Shown here: positions 41,053 through 47,630 of the stretch, in pieces
Layout of the letters: each line of letters begins with the position of its first letter
Numbering within the stretch: position 1 is the first letter of the stretch
Origin: Ricordea florida
Lineage: Eukaryota; Cnidaria; Anthozoa; Corallimorpharia; Ricordeidae
Direction: 5' to 3'
DNA length: 64,000 nucleotides
NCBI GenBank assembly: GCA_949710005.1
Contig: OX453282.1
Location: forward strand, 15,615,509-15,679,508
The notes under the pieces: model-generated
Database searches by the model: none
Told to the model about the DNA's origin: nothing
Seen by the model: only the letters and a program-made list of their open reading frames with translations
Program-made: the position numbers and the translations under genes

Positions 41053-42009
41053 CTATCTTACGTGGCCGGAACCTTTTCCCCGGGCGTTTTTTGACGACGA
41101 TCGGGATTTAGGCCCATTAGCCGAATTTGACCTTTGGCGCTGCTTTTGTTGCTGTCGTCGGTCGGTTCGAGATTTGGACCGTTTGGCTGAGCTTGACCTT
41201 TGGCGTTGTTGTTGTTGCTGCCGTTGCTCAGGCCGCCCTTTGCGTGACTTGCCATTGCGCTTACCACCAGAGTTGGAATCGACAAGAGAGACTTTACGCT
41301 GCCGGTTTCCCTCAGGTTGGTTTGCCGTGCTCGCAGATTGAAGGCGGAGCTCATTGCGTATAATATCTCTGATGGAGTCCTCCGAAGGCACGAACACTTC
41401 ACGTTCTTCCATCTCTGTTTGACTTCTGCATTTATCCTTGCGAAATATCTCCGCTTGAAGAGCCTTGGAGGCACGCGAGGCCGCCATGTCGTTATTGAGT
41501 TTATCGACGAATGTTGCTGCGGCGTCAGCGAGACTCGTGGCTTTTGCCTCTGAGAGTTTGTGCTTCAGGAGCTCAACTTTCCACATCGCAATCGTGCCGT
41601 CGACATTGGCAGTGGTGACGCGGATTGCCTCCTGATGCTCTTTTATTTCAGAGTGGAGATTAGCTATAGTAGCTTCCAGTAATTTAAACTCAGCCTTGCG
41701 AACAATGTCGTCAAATGCGGCTTGAAGTGTATCCACGTTCGGTCCTTTGGCTTGGATTTTTTTGATCCTAAGGCCAGAGGGAATGGTGCCTTGGCTTAAG
41801 TGGGTCTCCAGCAGCTTAATTCTGGCTTGGAGGTTTGTGTAGGCCTTCTCGGCATCCAACCGCTGTCGAACTGCCTTTCTGAGGACAGTTTCAATCGTGG
41901 GATCTAGACTGGAAGAAATAGGTACTGGAAAACTTGGCTCTGGATCCATTGAAGCTGATGATCGGCGGCGCTTTGGTCCGGAGCAACTATTACCAGTTTC
42001 GTTCGCCAT
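41053..42009 (-). CDS. PLE ORF1 protein, copy A (coiled-coil, basic tail)
   Basis: A 318 aa protein starting MANETGNSCSG. The frame stays open upstream through the pLTR, but the first ATG in it is at 42009. An early basic cluster (PKRRRS, 12-17) could be a nuclear localisation signal. Residues ~38-75 and ~95-210 are rich in Leu/Ala/Glu/Lys with heptad-like spacing, suggesting coiled coils. From ~230 the chain is strongly basic and low-complexity (Arg, Gln, Ser, Lys), suiting nucleic-acid binding. It is identical in sequence to ORF1 of copy B. The likely role, by analogy with ORF1 of other retroelements, is RNA packaging or multimerisation; I recognise no named domain. The last ~18 codons overlap the open ORF2 frame. 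Confidence 0.85.
   Translation of the reverse strand: MANETGNSCSGPKRRRSSASMDPEPSFPVPISSSLDPTIETVLRKAVRQRLDAEKAYTNLQARIKLLETHLSQGTIPSGLRIKKIQAKGPNVDTLQAAFDDIVRKAEFKLLEATIANLHSEIKEHQEAIRVTTANVDGTIAMWKVELLKHKLSEAKATSLADAAATFVDKLNNDMAASRASKALQAEIFRKDKCRSQTEMEEREVFVPSEDSIRDIIRNELRLQSASTANQPEGNRQRKVSLVDSNSGGKRNGKSRKGRPEQRQQQQQRQRSSSAKRSKSRTDRRQQQKQRQRSNSANGPKSRSSSKNARGKGSGHVR
41086..41092 (-). promoter_or_regulatory. Predicted -1 ribosomal frameshift heptamer A AAA AAC (copy A)
   Basis: The minus strand reads TCA AAA AAC in the ORF1 frame, giving the canonical X XXY YYZ slippery site. A -1 slip enters the ORF2 frame, which is open from its last stop ~16 nt upstream. It is the exact mirror of 43597-43603. 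Confidence 0.7.
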
Positions 42010-42101
42010 GTGGCTTCTTCTAGTATCGACTAAGACGATTTTTTTGAAAAATAAACTAGTGAGCAGCACTCTGCGAACTGGTTTTGTAAAACTGATTTAT
42101 T

Positions 42102-42144
42102 CTCCTACGCGTTTCGTCCGACTGTCGCGGACTTCTTCAGGGAG
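42102..42144 (-). ncRNA. Hammerhead ribozyme (copy A, 5' pLTR)
   Basis: Same 43 nt motif and core boxes (CUGAAGA, GAAA, GUA cleavage site) as at 42545-42587, by exact mirror symmetry. Stem I extends by nine further pairs outside the motif. Confidence 0.88.
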
Positions 42145-42170
42145 TTTTACAAATGAGAATTACAAGCTTG

Positions 42171-42178
42171 TATTTATA
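42171..42178 (-). promoter_or_regulatory. TATA box in pLTR (element A, 5')
   Basis: Minus strand TATAAATA, ~30 nt upstream of the AAAACTCC that opens the ribozyme. It is the likely promoter for A transcription. Confidence 0.65.
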
Positions 42179-42326
42179 CATAGTGTGAGCCGCGTAAAGT
42201 ACTTTTACAGATTTGTAGCGGATTCACGTACAGGAAACAAGCTAAATTTTCACGCAGGGCGTGACTAAGGTGTAGCATACGTGTGACAAATTTCTGTCAT
42301 GACGTATGCGTGACATATTTATTTTT

Positions 42327-42362
42327 GGGGACCACAGATTTAGTACTAAATCTGTGGTCCCC
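42327..42362. repeat. Central 36 bp palindrome joining copies A and B
   Basis: GGGGACCACAGATTTAGT followed by its exact reverse complement; axis 42344/42345. It is the shared 5' boundary of both elements and the centre of a >6 kb inverted repeat. The same palindrome stands alone after ORF2 in A, B and D. Confidence 0.97.
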
Positions 42363-42510
42363 AAAAATAAATATGTCACGCATACGTCATGACAGAAATT
42401 TGTCACACGTATGCTACACCTTAGTCACGCCCTGCGTGAAAATTTAGCTTGTTTCCTGTACGTGAATCCGCTACAAATCTGTAAAAGTACTTTACGCGGC
42501 TCACACTATG

Positions 42511-42518
42511 TATAAATA
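42511..42518 (+). promoter_or_regulatory. TATA box in pLTR (element B, 5')
   Basis: TATAAATA, 30 nt before AAAACTCC at 42541. A TATA-directed start would fall at the 5' edge of the ribozyme. Two mini-units elsewhere in the insertion begin exactly at AAAACTCC, which supports this start site. Confidence 0.65.
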
Positions 42519-42544
42519 CAAGCTTGTAATTCTCATTTGTAAAA

Positions 42545-42587
42545 CTCCCTGAAGAAGTCCGCGACAGTCGGACGAAACGCGTAGGAG
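42545..42587 (+). ncRNA. Hammerhead ribozyme (copy B, 5' pLTR)
   Basis: Parts: stem I base CUCC 42545-42548 with GGAG 42584-42587; core CUGAAGA 42549-42555; stem II GUCCG 42557-42561 with CGGAC 42569-42573 and a 7 nt loop; GAAA 42574-42577; stem III CGCG 42578-42581; cleavage predicted after GUA at 42583. One extra A (42556) separates the core from stem II. Stem I continues beyond a 10 nt bulge with UUUGUAAAA (42536-42544) pairing UUUUACAAA (42598-42606). CGCG is self-complementary, so the active form may be a dimer, as known for newt and PLE hammerheads. Confidence 0.88.
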
Positions 42588-42593
42588 AATAAA
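42588..42593 (+). promoter_or_regulatory. AATAAA in the stem I bulge of the hammerhead
   Basis: A polyadenylation-signal hexamer lies in the unpaired bulge between the two halves of stem I, ~58 nt before the element tail. In the 3' pLTR of B (45692-45697) it is placed to serve as the polyA signal. The function is inferred. Confidence 0.45.
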
Positions 42594-42679
42594 TCAGTTT
42601 TACAAAACCAGTTCGCAGAGTGCTGCTCACTAGTTTATTTTTCAAAAAAATCGTCTTAGTCGATACTAGAAGAAGCCAC

Positions 42680-43636
42680 ATGGCGAACGAAACTGGTAAT
42701 AGTTGCTCCGGACCAAAGCGCCGCCGATCATCAGCTTCAATGGATCCAGAGCCAAGTTTTCCAGTACCTATTTCTTCCAGTCTAGATCCCACGATTGAAA
42801 CTGTCCTCAGAAAGGCAGTTCGACAGCGGTTGGATGCCGAGAAGGCCTACACAAACCTCCAAGCCAGAATTAAGCTGCTGGAGACCCACTTAAGCCAAGG
42901 CACCATTCCCTCTGGCCTTAGGATCAAAAAAATCCAAGCCAAAGGACCGAACGTGGATACACTTCAAGCCGCATTTGACGACATTGTTCGCAAGGCTGAG
43001 TTTAAATTACTGGAAGCTACTATAGCTAATCTCCACTCTGAAATAAAAGAGCATCAGGAGGCAATCCGCGTCACCACTGCCAATGTCGACGGCACGATTG
43101 CGATGTGGAAAGTTGAGCTCCTGAAGCACAAACTCTCAGAGGCAAAAGCCACGAGTCTCGCTGACGCCGCAGCAACATTCGTCGATAAACTCAATAACGA
43201 CATGGCGGCCTCGCGTGCCTCCAAGGCTCTTCAAGCGGAGATATTTCGCAAGGATAAATGCAGAAGTCAAACAGAGATGGAAGAACGTGAAGTGTTCGTG
43301 CCTTCGGAGGACTCCATCAGAGATATTATACGCAATGAGCTCCGCCTTCAATCTGCGAGCACGGCAAACCAACCTGAGGGAAACCGGCAGCGTAAAGTCT
43401 CTCTTGTCGATTCCAACTCTGGTGGTAAGCGCAATGGCAAGTCACGCAAAGGGCGGCCTGAGCAACGGCAGCAACAACAACAACGCCAAAGGTCAAGCTC
43501 AGCCAAACGGTCCAAATCTCGAACCGACCGACGACAGCAACAAAAGCAGCGCCAAAGGTCAAATTCGGCTAATGGGCCTAAATCCCGATCGTCGTCAAAA
43601 AACGCCCGGGGAAAAGGTTCCGGCCACGTAAGATAG
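42680..43636 (+). CDS. PLE ORF1 protein, copy B (coiled-coil, basic tail)
   Basis: 318 aa from ATG 42680. The frame is open upstream from 42620 but through the pLTR and without an ATG, so I take the first ATG. N-terminus with basic PKRRRS; two helical segments with heptad-like spacing (~38-75 and ~95-210); C-terminal ~90 residues of Arg/Gln/Ser/Lys low complexity with SKSR and RQR runs, typical of RNA-binding tails. No zinc knuckle, RRM, esterase or GIY-YIG motif is visible. Identical to copy A. Its stop (43634-43636) lies 35 nt before the ORF2 ATG, and the -1 frame is open from 43582. Likely a structural partner of the RT; function inferred from position and composition. Confidence 0.85.
   Translation: MANETGNSCSGPKRRRSSASMDPEPSFPVPISSSLDPTIETVLRKAVRQRLDAEKAYTNLQARIKLLETHLSQGTIPSGLRIKKIQAKGPNVDTLQAAFDDIVRKAEFKLLEATIANLHSEIKEHQEAIRVTTANVDGTIAMWKVELLKHKLSEAKATSLADAAATFVDKLNNDMAASRASKALQAEIFRKDKCRSQTEMEEREVFVPSEDSIRDIIRNELRLQSASTANQPEGNRQRKVSLVDSNSGGKRNGKSRKGRPEQRQQQQQRQRSSSAKRSKSRTDRRQQQKQRQRSNSANGPKSRSSSKNARGKGSGHVR
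43597..43603 (+). promoter_or_regulatory. Predicted -1 ribosomal frameshift heptamer A AAA AAC (copy B)
   Basis: In the ORF1 frame the codons are TCA AAA AAC GCC, so A AAA AAC is correctly phased for simultaneous -1 slippage. The -1 frame has its last stop at 43579-43581 and is then open to 45423. Six nt after the heptamer, GGAA (43610-43613) can pair TTCC (43618-43621), with CC (43606-43607) pairing GG (43622-43623), in a GC-rich tract. The same type of heptamer is used by MMTV gag-pro. The pseudoknot, if any, is not resolved. Confidence 0.72.
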
Positions 43637-43658
43637 ATAGGCGCTTTGCATACGAAAA

Positions 43659-43670
43659 ATGGCTCTTTAA
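43659..43670 (+). other. Three-codon mini-ORF ending just before the ORF2 ATG
   Basis: ATG GCT CTT TAA stops one nucleotide before ATG 43672. If ORF2 were translated separately, termination-reinitiation here would be an alternative to frameshifting. It could equally be chance. Confidence 0.35.
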
Positions 43671-43671
43671 G

Positions 43672-45423
43672 ATGGCTAGACGACCCCTGTACGACCTGCT
43701 TCCACGGAATACGGAAATCCATAACTTCACCTCTGTTAACCTTACTGAGCGGCAGTCAAGGGTTCTGGGCATGGGTCTTAAGTTCAGACCCTCGCTTCGA
43801 CCTCCAAGTGAAGCTCAGTTCGACTCACAAATTCAGGACTTCTGTCGAAGAGTTCGCCTTCAAGATAGGTTCGCCAACAGTCCACATGACACAGATTTCA
43901 ACCCAAGACTTTACGTCCCCACAGGCTGGAATCCTCCGCAAGAAAACCCTGATCTTGAAGACAAACTCTACGCTTTACGCAAAGAACTGCAAAAGAACTT
44001 TGTGGTTAGCAAACCGCACTGGAGGAACAATCTCACAAAGCAAGAGCGAGAAGACCTTCTCAATTTGAAATCTAATGCGAACATTAGAGTACTGCCTACG
44101 GATAAAAATCTGGGGCCCGCTGTTTTGCCTACGAACTGGGTTCAAGGTGAGACACTGAAACTGTTGAATGACGAGTTGTCATATCGACAAGTCACGCAAC
44201 AGGACTGGTATGCTAATCGTCTTAAAGTTATTTGCACGCGAGATCGGCTTATGTCTATTTACAGTAGATTCATTTCCTCTGACGCAGCTCGTTTTTTGCG
44301 TAGTTTCGATCATTTTGTTAATCCTGCTAAGTTCTATGTCACTCCTAAGATCCATAAAGATCCTATGGTGGGAAGACCCATCGCCGCTTCTCATTCATAT
44401 ATCACTAGGCCTATCAGCATTTTTGTTGACGAGCTTACAAAGCCAAAAATACATATGCCTACGGTTCTTAGGGATTCTGGTGAGCTTATTTACTTACTGG
44501 AGAACACGGTGTTACCCGACAGCAATTGTTTTCTTGTCACGGCGGATGTTGTATCCTTGTATCCAAACGTGGATACCAAGAAAGCATTAATAGCGCTCGA
44601 CTTGCTTCTTCGGGAAGCAAGGGTTGCCGAGACTCCACTATTAATTCAGCTCGCCAGAATTGTTCTGGATAACAACTATTTATCGTCAGAATTTAGTCCG
44701 GCTATTTTCCATCAAGTGTTTGGTATCGCTATGGGCACTCCCTTTGCCGTCACAGTAGCAAATGCCTTTATGTATTATCACGAGATAGATATTGTGGAGT
44801 ACTACTCCCAATATTTGACAGTCTACAAACGATTTATTGATGATATTTTTGCTATCTGGTGCGGACCCAAAGGTATTCTTCTGGAATTCTTAGGTGCCCT
44901 TAACAACAAGACTGATCGAATTAAGCTTACTTATAGTATAAGCGAGAGTAGCATTTCCTTTCTCGATCTATTTCTCTATAAAGATGCAAATTCGGGCAAA
45001 CTGCAATTTTCCACCTTTCAAAAGCCCCTTAACAAATACCTGTATATACCATTCGAGTCGTTTCACCCTTCTAGCAATAAGAAAGCCTTTATCAAAGGGG
45101 AATTAATGAGATATGCTAAGAACAGTTCCTCCTTCGAGTCTTTTTCCAAGACTAGGGATAAGTTCTGGAAGCGGCTACGCGTTAGAGGGTATCCTTTCAG
45201 GTTTTTGCTTCCGCTGTTTAGTGTTATAAAATACACTGACAGAAAGAAGTGGCTCTATCAGAATCCTAAGAAAAGGTCTGTTTTAGGTAGGACTATCATA
45301 TTTAAGACCACCTTTAATTGTAGTCACGCTCGTATCAAGAATATTATCAGTCGGATAATGCCAGATCTCAATTGTACTGTTTGTTACAAGAAAACCGTAA
45401 CATTAGCTAACCTCTGTAAGTAA
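43672..45423 (+). CDS. PLE reverse transcriptase, ORF2 of copy B
   Basis: 583 aa. Order of features: NLTERQSRVLGMGLKF (23-38, a sequence type common at the N-terminus of PLE RTs); TDKNLGPA (143-150); TPKIHK (224-229); GRPI (234-237); motif A D292 in ADVVSLYPNVD; motif B GIAMGTPFAV (351-360); motif C YKRFIDDIF with catalytic D390-D391; SFLDLFLY (429-436); KPLNKYLYIPFESFHP (451-466). The chain ends at CTVCYKKTVTLANLCK, and the pLTR palindrome begins 7 nt after the stop, leaving no room for a GIY-YIG endonuclease. Compared with A it has N136, K437, K483, K525 and I555. All catalytic motifs are intact. Expression is probably by -1 frameshift from ORF1 or by reinitiation. Confidence 0.94.
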   Translation: MARRPLYDLLPRNTEIHNFTSVNLTERQSRVLGMGLKFRPSLRPPSEAQFDSQIQDFCRRVRLQDRFANSPHDTDFNPRLYVPTGWNPPQENPDLEDKLYALRKELQKNFVVSKPHWRNNLTKQEREDLLNLKSNANIRVLPTDKNLGPAVLPTNWVQGETLKLLNDELSYRQVTQQDWYANRLKVICTRDRLMSIYSRFISSDAARFLRSFDHFVNPAKFYVTPKIHKDPMVGRPIAASHSYITRPISIFVDELTKPKIHMPTVLRDSGELIYLLENTVLPDSNCFLVTADVVSLYPNVDTKKALIALDLLLREARVAETPLLIQLARIVLDNNYLSSEFSPAIFHQVFGIAMGTPFAVTVANAFMYYHEIDIVEYYSQYLTVYKRFIDDIFAIWCGPKGILLEFLGALNNKTDRIKLTYSISESSISFLDLFLYKDANSGKLQFSTFQKPLNKYLYIPFESFHPSSNKKAFIKGELMRYAKNSSSFESFSKTRDKFWKRLRVRGYPFRFLLPLFSVIKYTDRKKWLYQNPKKRSVLGRTIIFKTTFNCSHARIKNIISRIMPDLNCTVCYKKTVTLANLCK

Positions 45424-45430
45424 GTTTTTT

Positions 45431-45466
45431 GGGGACCACAGATTTAGTACTAAATCTGTGGTCCCC
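45431..45466. repeat. 36 bp palindrome after ORF2 of copy B
   Basis: Same 18+18 perfect palindrome as at the centre; axis 45448/45449. Confidence 0.95.
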
Positions 45467-45614
45467 AAAAATAAATATGTCACGCATACGTCATGACAGA
45501 AATTTGTCACACGTATGCTACACCTTAGTCACGCCCTGCGTGAAAATTTAGCTTGTTTCCTGTACGTGAATCCGCTACAAATCTGTAAAAGTACTTTACG
45601 CGGCTCACACTATG

Positions 45615-45622
45615 TATAAATA
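45615..45622 (+). promoter_or_regulatory. TATA box in pLTR (element B, 3')
   Basis: TATAAATA, 30 nt before AAAACTCC at 45645. It could drive short transcripts covering only ribozyme and tail, which matches the mini-units that follow. Confidence 0.6.
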
Positions 45623-45648
45623 CAAGCTTGTAATTCTCATTTGTAAAA

Positions 45649-45691
45649 CTCCCTGAAGAAGTCCGCGACAGTCGGACGAAACGCGTAGGAG
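45649..45691 (+). ncRNA. Hammerhead ribozyme (copy B, 3' pLTR)
   Basis: Same 43 nt motif as 42545-42587; predicted cleavage after 45687. Full extended stem I present. Confidence 0.88.
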
Positions 45692-45759
45692 AATAAATCA
45701 GTTTTACAAAACCAGTTCGCAGAGTGCTGCTCACTAGTTTATTTTTCAAAAAAATCGTC

Positions 45760-45871
45760 AAAACTCCCTGAAGAAGTCCGCGACAGTCGGACGAAACGCG
45801 TAGGAGAATAAATCAGTTTTACAAAACCAGTTCGCAGAGTGCTGCTCACTAGTTTTTTTTTCAAAAAAATA
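45760..45871 (+). repeat. PLE mini-unit 1 (ribozyme plus tail)
   Basis: About 111 bp from AAAACTCC (predicted transcription start) to the tail CAAAAAAAT. It has a complete ribozyme at 45764-45806 and lacks everything 5' of the start site. Its tail reads TTTTTTTTTC rather than TTTATTTTTC. Confidence 0.85.
45764..45806 (+). ncRNA. Hammerhead ribozyme in mini-unit 1
   Basis: All core boxes present. The outer 5' half of stem I is cut to AAAA, so only the CUCC/GGAG base and a short extension can form. Confidence 0.83.
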
Positions 45872-45943
45872 CGCGTAGGAGAATAAATCAGTTTTACAAA
45901 ACCAGTTCGCAGAGTGCTGCTCACTAGTTTATTTTTCAAAAAA
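45870..45943 (+). repeat. PLE mini-unit 2 (ribozyme truncated inside stem III)
   Basis: Starts at ACGCGTAGGAG, inside the ribozyme just 5' of the cleavage site, and runs to the A-rich tail. It lacks CUGAAGA and GAAA, so no ribozyme. Confidence 0.8.
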
Positions 45944-46050
45944 ACTCCCTGAAGAAGTCCGCGACAGTCGGACGAAACGCGTAGGAGAATAAATCAGTTT
46001 TACAAAACCAGTTCGCAGAGTGCTGCTCACTAGTTTATTTTTCAAAAAAA
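45942..46050 (+). repeat. PLE mini-unit 3 (ribozyme plus tail)
   Basis: Starts at AAACTCCC, where the A-run overlaps the previous tail, and ends CAAAAAAAT. Contains the ribozyme 45945-45987 and is followed by truncated copy D. Confidence 0.83.
45945..45987 (+). ncRNA. Hammerhead ribozyme in mini-unit 3
   Basis: Complete 43 nt motif with CUGAAGA, GAAA and GUA; predicted cleavage after 45983. Confidence 0.83.
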
Positions 46051-47137
46051 TTCCTAAGATCCATAAAGATCCTATGGTGGGAAGACCCATCGCCGCTTCT
46101 CATTCATATATCACTAGGCCTATCAGCATTTTTGTTGACGAGCTTACTAAGCCAAAAATACATATGCCTACGGTTCTTAGGGATTCTGGTGAGCTTATTT
46201 ACTTACTGGAGAACACGGTGTTACCCGACAGCAATTGTTTTCTTGTCACGGCGGATGTTGTATCCTTGTATCCAAACGTGGATACCAAGAAAGCATTAAT
46301 AGCGCTCGACTTGCTTCTTCGGGAAGCAAGGGTTGCCGAGACTCCACTATTAATTCAGCTCGCCAGAATTGTTCTGGATAACAACTATTTATCGTCAGAA
46401 TTTAGTCCGGCTATTTTCCATCAAGTGTTTGGTATCGCTATGGGCACTCCGGTCCCTTTGCCGTCACACTAGCAAATGCCTTTATGTATTATCACGAGAT
46501 AGATATTGTGGAGTACTACTCCCAATATTTGACAGTCTACAAACGATTTATTGATGATATTTTTGCTATCTGGTGCGGACCCAAAGGTATTCTTCTGGAA
46601 TTCTTAGGTGCCCTTAACAACAAGACTGATCGAATTAAGCTTACTTATAGTATAAGCGAGAGTAGCATTTCCTTTCTCGATCTATTTCTCTATAGAGATG
46701 CAAATTCGGGCAAACTGCAATTTTCCACCTTTCAAAAGCCCCTTAACAAATACCTGTATATACCATTCGAGTCGTTTCACCCTTCTAGCAATAAGAAAGC
46801 CTTTATCAAAGGGGAATTAATGAGATATGCTAGGAACAGTTCCTCCTTCGAGTCTTTTTCCAAGACTAGGGATAAGTTCTGGAAGCGGCTACGCGTTAGA
46901 GGGTATCCTTTCAGGTTTTTGCTTCCGCTGTTTAGTGTTATAAAATACACTGACAGAAAGAAGTGGCTCTATCAGAATCCTAAGAAAAGGTCTGTTTTAG
47001 GTAGGACTATCATATTTAAGACCACCTTTAATTGTAGTCACGCTCGTATCAAGAATATTATCAGTCGGATAATGCCAGATCTCAATTGTACTGTTTGTTA
47101 CAAGAAAACCGTAACATTAGCTAACCTCTGTAAGTAA
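46051..47137 (+). pseudogene. Broken RT (ORF2) of copy D
   Basis: The reading frame is interrupted in motif B: after GGCACTCC (46450) five extra bases, GGTCC, are inserted relative to copies A, B and C (46451-46455). The frame is then wrong until the real ORF2 frame, open across 46484-47137 (from MYYHEIDIVEYY). Motif A and motif C are each intact, but separated by the shift. With no N-terminus as well, the copy cannot encode active RT. Confidence 0.92.
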
Positions 47138-47328
47138 GTTTTTTGGGGACCACAGATTTAGTACTAAATCTGTGGTCCCCAAAAATAAATATGTCACGCA
47201 TACGTCATGACAGAAATTTGTCACACGTATGCTACACCTTAGTCACGCCCTGCGTGAAAATTTAGCTTGTTTCCTGTACGTGAATCCGCTACAAATCTGT
47301 AAAAGTACTTTACGCGGCTCACACTATG

Positions 47329-47336
47329 TATAAATA
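47329..47336 (+). promoter_or_regulatory. TATA box in pLTR (element D)
   Basis: TATAAATA at the same position within the pLTR as in A and B. Confidence 0.6.
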
Positions 47337-47362
47337 CAAGCTTGTAATTCTCATTTGTAAAA

Positions 47363-47405
47363 CTCCCTGAAGAAGTCCGCGACAGTCGGACGAAACGCGT
47401 AGGAG
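47363..47405 (+). ncRNA. Hammerhead ribozyme (copy D pLTR)
   Basis: Complete motif with extended stem I; predicted cleavage after 47401. Confidence 0.88.
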
Positions 47406-47473
47406 AATAAATCAGTTTTACAAAACCAGTTCGCAGAGTGCTGCTCACTAGTTTATTTTTCAAAAAAATCATC

Positions 47474-47587
47474 AAAACTCCCTGAAGAAGTCCGCGACAG
47501 TCGGACGAAACGCGTAGGAGAATAAATCAGTTTTACAAAACCAGTTCGCAGAGTGCTGCTCACTAGTTTATTTTTCAAAAAAATCGT
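47474..47587 (+). repeat. PLE mini-unit 4 (ribozyme plus tail)
   Basis: Begins at AAAACTCC after CAAAAAAATCATC, the same start as mini-unit 1, and ends in the A-rich tail plus TCGT. Ribozyme cleavage sites of this unit and of the pLTR before it are 115 nt apart. Confidence 0.85.
47478..47520 (+). ncRNA. Hammerhead ribozyme in mini-unit 4
   Basis: Complete 43 nt motif; predicted cleavage after 47516. Confidence 0.83.
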
Positions 47588-47630
47588 CTCCCTGAAGAAG
47601 TCCGCGACAGTCGGACGAAACGCGTAGGAG
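47588..47630 (+). ncRNA. Hammerhead ribozyme in mini-unit 5
   Basis: Complete core; predicted cleavage after 47626. No 5' extension of stem I remains. Confidence 0.8.

Larger units (their letters stand above)
38935..42362 (-). mobile_element. Penelope-like retroelement, full-length copy A (endonuclease-minus)
   Basis: A complete element on the minus strand: 5' pLTR (42038-42362), ORF1 (41053-42009), ORF2 (39266-41017) and 3' pLTR (38935-39259). It mirrors copy B around 42344/42345: ORF1 starts are both 335.5 bp from the axis, ORF2 starts 1327.5 bp and ORF2 stops 3078.5 bp. No indel separates the arms through the end of ORF2. All ORFs are open. There is no GIY-YIG coding capacity between RT and pLTR. 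PLE assignment rests on the RT motifs, pLTR layout and hammerhead ribozyme. Confidence 0.93.
42038..42362 (-). repeat. PLE pseudo-LTR, 5' copy of element A
   Basis: A 325 bp pLTR upstream of ORF1 A with the same content as the others: palindrome, TATA, ribozyme, AATAAA, tail. It overlaps the 5' pLTR of copy B by the 36 bp palindrome, so the two elements share one palindrome at their heads. Confidence 0.93.
42327..42651 (+). repeat. PLE pseudo-LTR, 5' copy of element B
   Basis: Runs from the palindrome through TACGTCAT (a CRE-like half site), TATAAATA, the hammerhead, AATAAA and the tail TTTTTCAAAAAAAT, then directly into the ORF1 leader. The upstream part is rich in GTCACGC/GCGTGAC-like motifs in both orientations, which could be factor sites; no factor is assignable from sequence alone. 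Confidence 0.93.
42327..45755 (+). mobile_element. Penelope-like retroelement, full-length copy B (endonuclease-minus)
   Basis: A complete element: 5' pLTR (42327-42651), ORF1 (42680-43636), ORF2 (43672-45423) and 3' pLTR (45431-45755). The repeat distance from palindrome to palindrome is 3104 bp. The two pLTRs have the same length (325 bp). With both reading frames open and only scattered substitutions against copy A, this is a young copy. The compact ~3.1 kb size and absence of GIY-YIG match the endonuclease-lacking class of PLEs, which in other organisms is found at telomeres. Here it lies in satellite DNA. Confidence 0.94.
45431..45755 (+). repeat. PLE pseudo-LTR, 3' copy of element B
   Basis: 325 bp, same structure as the 5' pLTR, starting 7 nt after the ORF2 stop. 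It is followed by TCGTC and then a mini-unit. TCGTC also follows the 5' pLTR, so the true element end may be five bases further (45760). Confidence 0.93.
46051..47469 (+). mobile_element. Penelope-like retroelement, 5'-truncated copy D
   Basis: Starts in ORF2 at about codon 225 (PKIHK), directly after a mini-unit tail. It continues through the ORF2 stop at 47137 and a full 325 bp pLTR (47145-47469). It lacks ORF1 and the first ~224 codons of ORF2. At the sites separating A and B it shares R437 and R483 with A but I555 with B, so it descends from neither alone. Confidence 0.93.
47145..47469 (+). repeat. PLE pseudo-LTR, 3' copy of element D
   Basis: 325 bp pLTR starting with the 36 bp palindrome (47145-47180). 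Same order of TATA, ribozyme, AATAAA and tail. Confidence 0.93.

Noticed and set aside
42620..42679. N-terminal extension of ORF1 beginning in the pLTR (LLTSLFFKKIV...)
   Set aside because: It starts with GTG, not ATG, and translates the ribozyme 3' flank and element tail. The same peptide appears in front of unrelated joints (46020), so it is only an open stretch of the pLTR.
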